From Flavobacterium sp. LMO8 (GTDB lineage: Bacteria; Bacteroidota; Bacteroidia; Flavobacteriales; Flavobacteriaceae): DNA of 64,000 bases. Shown here in pieces: positions 60,216 through 64,000 of this stretch. The notes under the pieces were generated by a model. The model was not told the DNA's origin. It saw only the letters and a list, made by a program, of their open reading frames with translations, and did no database searches. Both the position numbers and the translations under genes were made by a program. Each line of letters starts with the position of its first letter. Position 1 is the stretch's first letter. The DNA lies in the NCBI RefSeq assembly GCF_009495755.1, contig NZ_WIBJ01000033.1, positions 20,848-84,847 on the forward strand. The letters are read 5' to 3'.

Positions 60216-60890
60216 ATGAAAAAAATAGTTTTTGCTTTAATGGCAATGTCTTTAATGACAGTAAATTTTGTAAATGCACAAGATAACGAAACAAAAGAAG
60301 AGTCAATATCAAATGAATTTAAAAGATGGCAAGTTCGTTTAAGAGCTGTTGGAGTAGCTCCAGATGAAAGCGCTAAAATTGGTATTATCGGTGGTGATGT
60401 TGTTATTTCAAATGCCTTAATTCCTGAATTGGATTTCACTTATTTCTTTACAGAACATTTTGCTGCTGAGTTAATTTTAGGAACTGCAAAACATGATGTA
60501 AAAGCAATTAATACAGCAGCTGGTGATGTGAATTTAGGAAGTGTTTGGTTATTGCCTCCAACATTAACGGCTCAATACCATTTTTACACTTCTGATCAAA
60601 AGGTTTTTAAACCATACATTGGAGCTGGTGTAAATTATACATTGTTCTATAACGTAAAATCAGGTGGTGTTGCTGGTATAGAATATGATAATGCTTTAGG
60701 ATACGCGGCACAAGTGGGTTTTGATTTAATGTTAGACGATACCTTTTTTATAAATTTAGATGTTAAACGTTTATTTTTAAGCACTGATGTAACTGTTGAT
60801 GCTTCAAATTTAGCACCAGGATTAAGTATTCCAGCTGAAGTAGATATCAATCCTTGGTTAATTGGAGTGGGTGTTGGTATGAAGTTCTAA
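60216..60890 (+). CDS. OmpW-family outer membrane protein
   Basis: This 224-residue protein has a signal peptide (MKKIVFALMAMSLMTVNFVNA). The barrel of probably eight strands matches OmpW: WQVRLRAVGVAPDESA, IPELDFTYFFTEHFAAELILGTAKHDV, GSVWLLPPTLTAQYHFYTSDQKVFKPYIGAGVNYTLF and the terminal WLIGVGVGMKF with C-terminal Phe. OmpW proteins form narrow hydrophobic channels. It is a single gene with its own terminator. Confidence 0.92.
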   Translation: MKKIVFALMAMSLMTVNFVNAQDNETKEESISNEFKRWQVRLRAVGVAPDESAKIGIIGGDVVISNALIPELDFTYFFTEHFAAELILGTAKHDVKAINTAAGDVNLGSVWLLPPTLTAQYHFYTSDQKVFKPYIGAGVNYTLFYNVKSGGVAGIEYDNALGYAAQVGFDLMLDDTFFINLDVKRLFLSTDVTVDASNLAPGLSIPAEVDINPWLIGVGVGMKF

Positions 60891-60913
60891 TTGTTTATCA
60901 CATAGTTTTATTC

Positions 60914-60948
60914 AAAAAAGAGACTGCTGAAAAGTGGTCTTTTTTTTA
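60914..60948 (+). terminator. Rho-independent terminator after the OmpW-like gene
   Basis: GACTGCT (60922-60928), a GAAA loop and AGTGGTC (60933-60939) pair with two G-U pairs, extended by A/T arms and followed by a T run. Confidence 0.65.
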
Positions 60949-61064
60949 TGAATATATTTTGTTAATTGTTTGAAGTTATTTTTAGGTTTGAAATAAAAGA
61001 GAAAAAAAGTAACTTTAATTAGTTTTTTTTTTAATTTTATAAAACTAACCTAACCAATTAAACT

Positions 61065-61346
61065 ATGAATACAGCATTTGAGTTGATAGACAAAGAATTA
61101 ATAGCATCTTTAAATTTTCCAAAATCGGATGTATTAGAAGATAAAGAAGATATATCAGGACGTAAAAATGATTTAGATAGAGCGCTTTCCTTAGGTAATT
61201 TGGAGCATGTTAAAATTAAAATTTACTTTGAAGATGATAAATCAAAAAAAATGGTTGAAACTACTATTTGGGGTGTTACTGACAGCCGAGTAATTTTAAA
61301 GCAAGGCGTTGTAATTCCTGTAAATAGGATACATAAAATTGTTTAA
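61065..61346 (+). CDS. Conserved-looking small cytosolic protein of unknown function
   Basis: This 93-residue soluble protein has a helical N-terminal half (FELIDKELIASLNFPKSDVLEDKEDISGRKNDLDRALSLGN). The C-terminal half consists of strands (VKIKIYFEDDKSKKMVETTIWGVTDSRVILKQGVVIPVNRIHKI) like a small Sm-like or barrel fold. No family name is recognised. It is followed after 16 bp by the hendecad-repeat protein gene and may be cotranscribed. Confidence 0.65.
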   Translation: MNTAFELIDKELIASLNFPKSDVLEDKEDISGRKNDLDRALSLGNLEHVKIKIYFEDDKSKKMVETTIWGVTDSRVILKQGVVIPVNRIHKIV

Positions 61347-61362
61347 TTTAATTTGATTACTT

Positions 61363-61899
61363 ATGAAAAAAATCACTCTTTTGGGTTTTTCCCTTTTATT
61401 TACATTAGGTGTTTTAGCACAAGAAACAAAAGCAACTAAAGAAGTTAAAAAAGCATCAACAGAAAAAGTTGCTAATGATAAGAAAGCTGTAAAAGAAAAA
61501 GTTGCTAAAAGCAAGAAAGCAGTAAATGAAACAATAGCTAAAGACAAGGAAGCAATTAAAAAAGAAGTTGCCAAAGATAAGAAGGCTATAAAAGAAAAAG
61601 TTGCTAAAAGCAAGAAAGCAGTAAATAAAACAATTGACAAAGATAAGGAAGCAATTAAAAAAGAAGTAGCCAAAGATAAAAAAGCCTTAAAAGAAAAGGT
61701 TTCTAAAGAAAAGAAATCTATAAAAGGAGCAATTGATAAAGAGAAAGAAAGTTTAAAGGAAACAGCGCTTTCTATTGCAAATGAGAGAAAAATTAAGGAC
61801 AAAGTAACTGGGGAATATAAAGGTAAAAAAGTATTCACAGGTCCAAGAGGTGGAAAATATTACATCAACAAAAATGGTAATAAAACGTATATTGACTAA
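61363..61899 (+). CDS. Secreted 11-residue-repeat protein with C-terminal basic-adaptor-like domain
   Basis: This 178-residue protein has a signal peptide (MKKITLLGFSLLFTLGVLA). Residues 30-139 are ten consecutive 11-residue repeats of the form [KE]A[IV]KxxVAK[DS]K, very rich in Lys, Ala and Glu, expected to form a long hendecad helix. The C-terminus (about 150-178, YKGKKVFTGPRGGKYYINKNGNKTYID) matches the short basic-adaptor motif known from chlorovirus and bacterial proteins. The function is unknown; the helix resembles LEA group 3 repeats. At DNA level a 99-bp unit is repeated. Confidence 0.8.
   Translation: MKKITLLGFSLLFTLGVLAQETKATKEVKKASTEKVANDKKAVKEKVAKSKKAVNETIAKDKEAIKKEVAKDKKAIKEKVAKSKKAVNKTIDKDKEAIKKEVAKDKKALKEKVSKEKKSIKGAIDKEKESLKETALSIANERKIKDKVTGEYKGKKVFTGPRGGKYYINKNGNKTYID
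61483..61779 (+). repeat. Three 99-bp tandem repeats in the hendecad-protein gene
   Basis: Units at 61483-61581 and 61582-61680 are nearly identical. The third (61681-61779) is more diverged. Each encodes three 11-residue units. The near-identity suggests recent duplication. Confidence 0.75.
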
Positions 61900-62031
61900 T
61901 TTTCTTACCTAATTTAATATTGTCTAACTTTAAACTTTCATAATAATTTTCATTTAAATTGATAAAAATGGTTTGATTTTATTAAACTAAAGTATTAAAA
62001 AAGTAAGACTCCTTTATCATAAAACTTTAAA

Positions 62032-62613
62032 ATGTTTCGATTAAAACTACCAACAGATCCAAGATGGGCCAACATAGCTGAAGGAAATTTAGAAGAAATC
62101 CTAACTGATCACGCTTGGTGCGAAATCAAAGCGGCATCAAATGCAATGATGTTAATTAATTTGTTACCTGAATTCACAGAAATTACTACTGAGTTAACTT
62201 CAATCGCAAAAGAAGAATTAGATCATTTTGAACAAGTGCACGAAATTATCAAAGCACGTGGTTGGGTTTTAGGTCGCGAAAGAAAAGACAGTTATGTAAA
62301 CGATTTATTCAAGTTTATGAAGCCAGGAAATCGCAAGCATTTAATTGTTGAGCGTATGTTATTTGCAGCAATGATTGAAGCCAGAAGTTGCGAACGTTTT
62401 AAAGTACTTTCCGATAATATTCAAGACGAAGAATTAGCAGTTTTTTATAGAGAATTAATGATTTCGGAAGCCAATCATTATACTTCTTTTTTACAATTTG
62501 CTCACGAATTAGCAGAAGAAGGTTACGACGTTAAAAAGCGTTGGGAAGAATGGTTAGAATTTGAAGCAAAAGTCATAGAAAGCTACGGGAAATCAGAGAC
62601 TATACATGGGTAA
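62032..62613 (+). CDS. miaE: tRNA-(ms2io6A)-hydroxylase MiaE
   Basis: This 193-residue di-iron enzyme hydroxylates the isopentenyl group of ms2i6A37 in tRNA. Ligand motifs are visible: DHAWCEIKAASNAM, KEELDHFEQVHEII (ExxH, about 62-75), MIEARSCERFKVL and ISEANHYTSFLQFA (ExxH). It acts downstream of MiaA (50461-51387), also in this window. It is a single gene; a pair of palindromic repeats follows it. Confidence 0.92.
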   Translation: MFRLKLPTDPRWANIAEGNLEEILTDHAWCEIKAASNAMMLINLLPEFTEITTELTSIAKEELDHFEQVHEIIKARGWVLGRERKDSYVNDLFKFMKPGNRKHLIVERMLFAAMIEARSCERFKVLSDNIQDEELAVFYRELMISEANHYTSFLQFAHELAEEGYDVKKRWEEWLEFEAKVIESYGKSETIHG

Positions 62614-62623
62614 AATGATTTCT

Positions 62624-62690
62624 TTGTCTTGCTGAACTTGTTTCAGCATCTCTGTTTAATAGGCAGATTCCGAACTTGTTTCGGAATGAC
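62624..62690. repeat. Two opposed GTCATnCTGAAC-type palindromic repeats
   Basis: TTGTCTTGCTGAACTTGTTT and following (62624-62652), and a copy in reverse orientation (about 62664-62690, GATTCCGAACTTGTTTCGGA), lie between miaE and the opposing glycosyltransferase gene. Together they can fold into a larger hairpin and may act as a terminator. Confidence 0.6.
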
Positions 62691-62704
62691 AAAAGGTCTA
62701 ACTC

Positions 62705-63919
62705 CTAACTATTCTTTGCTTCAATCCACTTACTCATATATTTAGTGCTTTGTAAACTTTGATGTTGCAAAATTTGCCCTAAGAAATTTCGATTTCTATG
62801 CGTTTTTAAATATAGTTGAAGTGCTTCAATTCTATTCATAAAATCAGTGGTAAACAATTCCTTTTTGAAACGTTTTTCAATGATTTCATAACCATTTTTT
62901 TGAGCGGTTTCCCAAAGTGATTTATTGGTATACAATTCGACTGCTTTTTCTACAAATTCATCTTCGTCTGAAGTGATAAATCCGTTCCAATTTAAATTTC
63001 CGTTCATTGCTTCGGCACCCATTTTTGTGGTTATTGAAGGCAGTCCCAATTGCATAGCTTCAAATAATTTACCTTTTAAACCCGCTCCGTAAGGAATTGG
63101 TGCTAACAAAATTTTAGCTTTTGAATACACATCAACGACAGTTTCGGCTCTTCCTTTAACTAGAAAACCTTCTTTTTCGTTGTGCAATTGTTTAACTTTT
63201 TCTGAAACATATGCGCCATAAATATGAAGTTTGGCTTCAGGAAGTTTCTTTTTGATTGATTTCCAATATTTTTTTAAGGCTAAAACGGTTTGCCAATTAG
63301 GTTCATGTAAAAAGTTACCAATGCTTACAAAATGTTGTCTTTCTTCAAATTTTGGAACATTTGGATTAATTTCTTCTGATAAAAAAGGTAAATAATATAA
63401 AATAGAAGCATCAATTTTGAATGTTTGTGTTGCTAATTGCATTTCGTATTCTGAAATCACTAAAGTCAAATCGCATTTATAAATGGAAGCTATCTCGCGT
63501 TTAAAAACATCCGAAATATAATCTTCAAAAACTAACTCGCGATTTTGCTTGAATGCAATTTCTCTGGATTTTCGTAAAAAATGTAAGTCTTCAGTGTCTA
63601 AAACTCGTAAAGCATTCGGACAGTTTTCCATCACACGCCAACCATATTGTTCTTCAATCATGAATCGGTCAAAAAGGACAACATTTGGATTTAATGCAGT
63701 AATTTCGGTATTAAAACTGCTATCATTCAGTTGAATGGCTTTGGTTTTAACCGAAATCTGACTCAAATCAAACGAAAAATCGGATTTTGAAGCCGAACAC
63801 AAAAATGTTATTTCATAATCTTGCTTTTGAAACAACGAAATGAGTTGCAACATTCTGCTACCCGCTGCGGTTGAATTAGGTTCGGGCCAAACGGTTCCTA
63901 TGATGACTAAATGCTTCAT
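62705..63919 (-). CDS. Family 1-type glycosyltransferase
   Basis: This 404-residue GT-B glycosyltransferase has an N-terminal acceptor domain (IIGTVWPEPNSTAAGSRMLQLI) and a donor domain with FVSIGNFLHEPNWQTVLALK, LHIYGAY and APIPYGAGLKGKLFEAMQLGLPSITT (the E-x7-E region with nucleotide-sugar contacts). It probably adds sugars to a surface polysaccharide. A low-complexity repeat lies just upstream of its start. The next gene upstream is outside the window. Confidence 0.9.
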   Translation of the reverse strand: MKHLVIIGTVWPEPNSTAAGSRMLQLISLFQKQDYEITFLCSASKSDFSFDLSQISVKTKAIQLNDSSFNTEITALNPNVVLFDRFMIEEQYGWRVMENCPNALRVLDTEDLHFLRKSREIAFKQNRELVFEDYISDVFKREIASIYKCDLTLVISEYEMQLATQTFKIDASILYYLPFLSEEINPNVPKFEERQHFVSIGNFLHEPNWQTVLALKKYWKSIKKKLPEAKLHIYGAYVSEKVKQLHNEKEGFLVKGRAETVVDVYSKAKILLAPIPYGAGLKGKLFEAMQLGLPSITTKMGAEAMNGNLNWNGFITSDEDEFVEKAVELYTNKSLWETAQKNGYEIIEKRFKKELFTTDFMNRIEALQLYLKTHRNRNFLGQILQHQSLQSTKYMSKWIEAKNS

Positions 63920-63940
63920 GTGACAAATATAGTTATTAAG

Positions 63941-64000
63941 TAAAAAGTAAAAAGTAAAAAGTAAAAAGTAAAAAGTAAAAAGTAAAAAGTAAAAAGTAAA
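63941..64000. repeat. TAAAAAG tandem repeat (period 7), cut by window end
   Basis: About eight and a half perfect copies of the 7-base unit run to the window end. They start about 20 bp upstream of the glycosyltransferase ATG. The total length is unknown. Confidence 0.85.

Noticed and set aside
61296..61838. A 180-codon open frame on the minus strand over the hendecad-protein gene
   Set aside because: It is the mirror of the Lys/Ala-rich repeats (giving Phe/Leu/Ser/Ala repeats), has no promoter, and the plus-strand frame has a signal peptide and a C-terminal domain.
63941..64000. Possible CRISPR array
   Set aside because: The repeat is a simple 7-base tandem without spacers.

Overview
The window looks like an ordinary chromosomal stretch of a Flavobacterium-type organism (Bacteroidota, Flavobacteriaceae). 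The evidence is the AT-rich sequence, -7 elements of the form TAnnTTTG, a type IX secretion sorting domain, PUR-alpha-like and DUF4252/DUF4199 families, an extended NusB, menaquinone genes, a flavobacterial carotenoid cluster and a tmRNA whose tag ends in NNYALAA. No rRNA or tRNA gene, prophage, CRISPR array or classical insertion sequence was seen.

Layout. 1-3.1 kb: end of a TonB-dependent receptor, then an ECF sigma / putative anti-sigma / two DUF4252 genes. 3.1-6.9 kb (minus): carotenoid genes crtZ, crtB, crtI behind a MerR-type regulator with a cobalamin-binding domain of CarH/LitR type. 6.9-18.2 kb: housekeeping genes (PUR-family protein, ABC exporter, leucine dehydrogenase, nusB-DUF1573-yajC, pepT, tmRNA, saccharopine-dehydrogenase-like enzyme, sugar MFS). 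18.3-21.8 kb (minus): compact seven-gene operon with CreD, a COQ4-like protein, a 36-residue membrane peptide and a winged-helix regulator. 21.9-30.7 kb: kdsA, YeeE/YedE pair, HMA protein, clpS, prmA, porin, CvfB. 30.7-34.5 kb (minus): C1B peptidase and serine hydrolase operon. 34.6-35.1 kb: a four-helix-bundle (23S IVS-type) gene enclosed by a 29-bp inverted repeat. 35.1-41.2 kb: menB, menA and menC with PH-domain membrane proteins. 41.9-45.5 kb: large T9SS-secreted protein. 45.7-49.6 kb: glycosyltransferase, coaE, two-component system. 49.7-58.5 kb (minus): thioesterase, miaA, ion channel, exonuclease/GIY-YIG, yggS, DUF1015, 3-hydroxybutyryl-CoA dehydrogenase, Gfo/Idh oxidoreductase. 58.6-63.9 kb: pcm, XRE regulator, smpB, OmpW-like protein, hendecad-repeat protein, miaE, glycosyltransferase.

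How genes work together. CrtB, CrtI and CrtZ make and hydroxylate carotenoids and are probably repressed by the B12-type regulator; a shared motif next to both promoters is the candidate operator. MenB, MenA and MenC serve menaquinone. tmRNA and SmpB are both present and form the trans-translation system. MiaA and MiaE act in sequence on the same tRNA base.

The most unusual signals are not protein families. (1) Several families of short dispersed palindromic repeats sit in gaps and, strikingly, also in frame inside coding genes (yggS twice, DUF1015 once). (2) A free-standing IVS-like element lies between pepC and menB and has a solo remnant 8 kb away. (3) Two GTAAC-N4-GTTAC palindromes sit at activator distance upstream of the YeeE operon and the HMA gene, predicting a small Crp/Fnr-type regulon. 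(4) A putative light-sensor operator sits at the carotenoid promoters. All positions and repeat comparisons were read by eye; no database search was possible.
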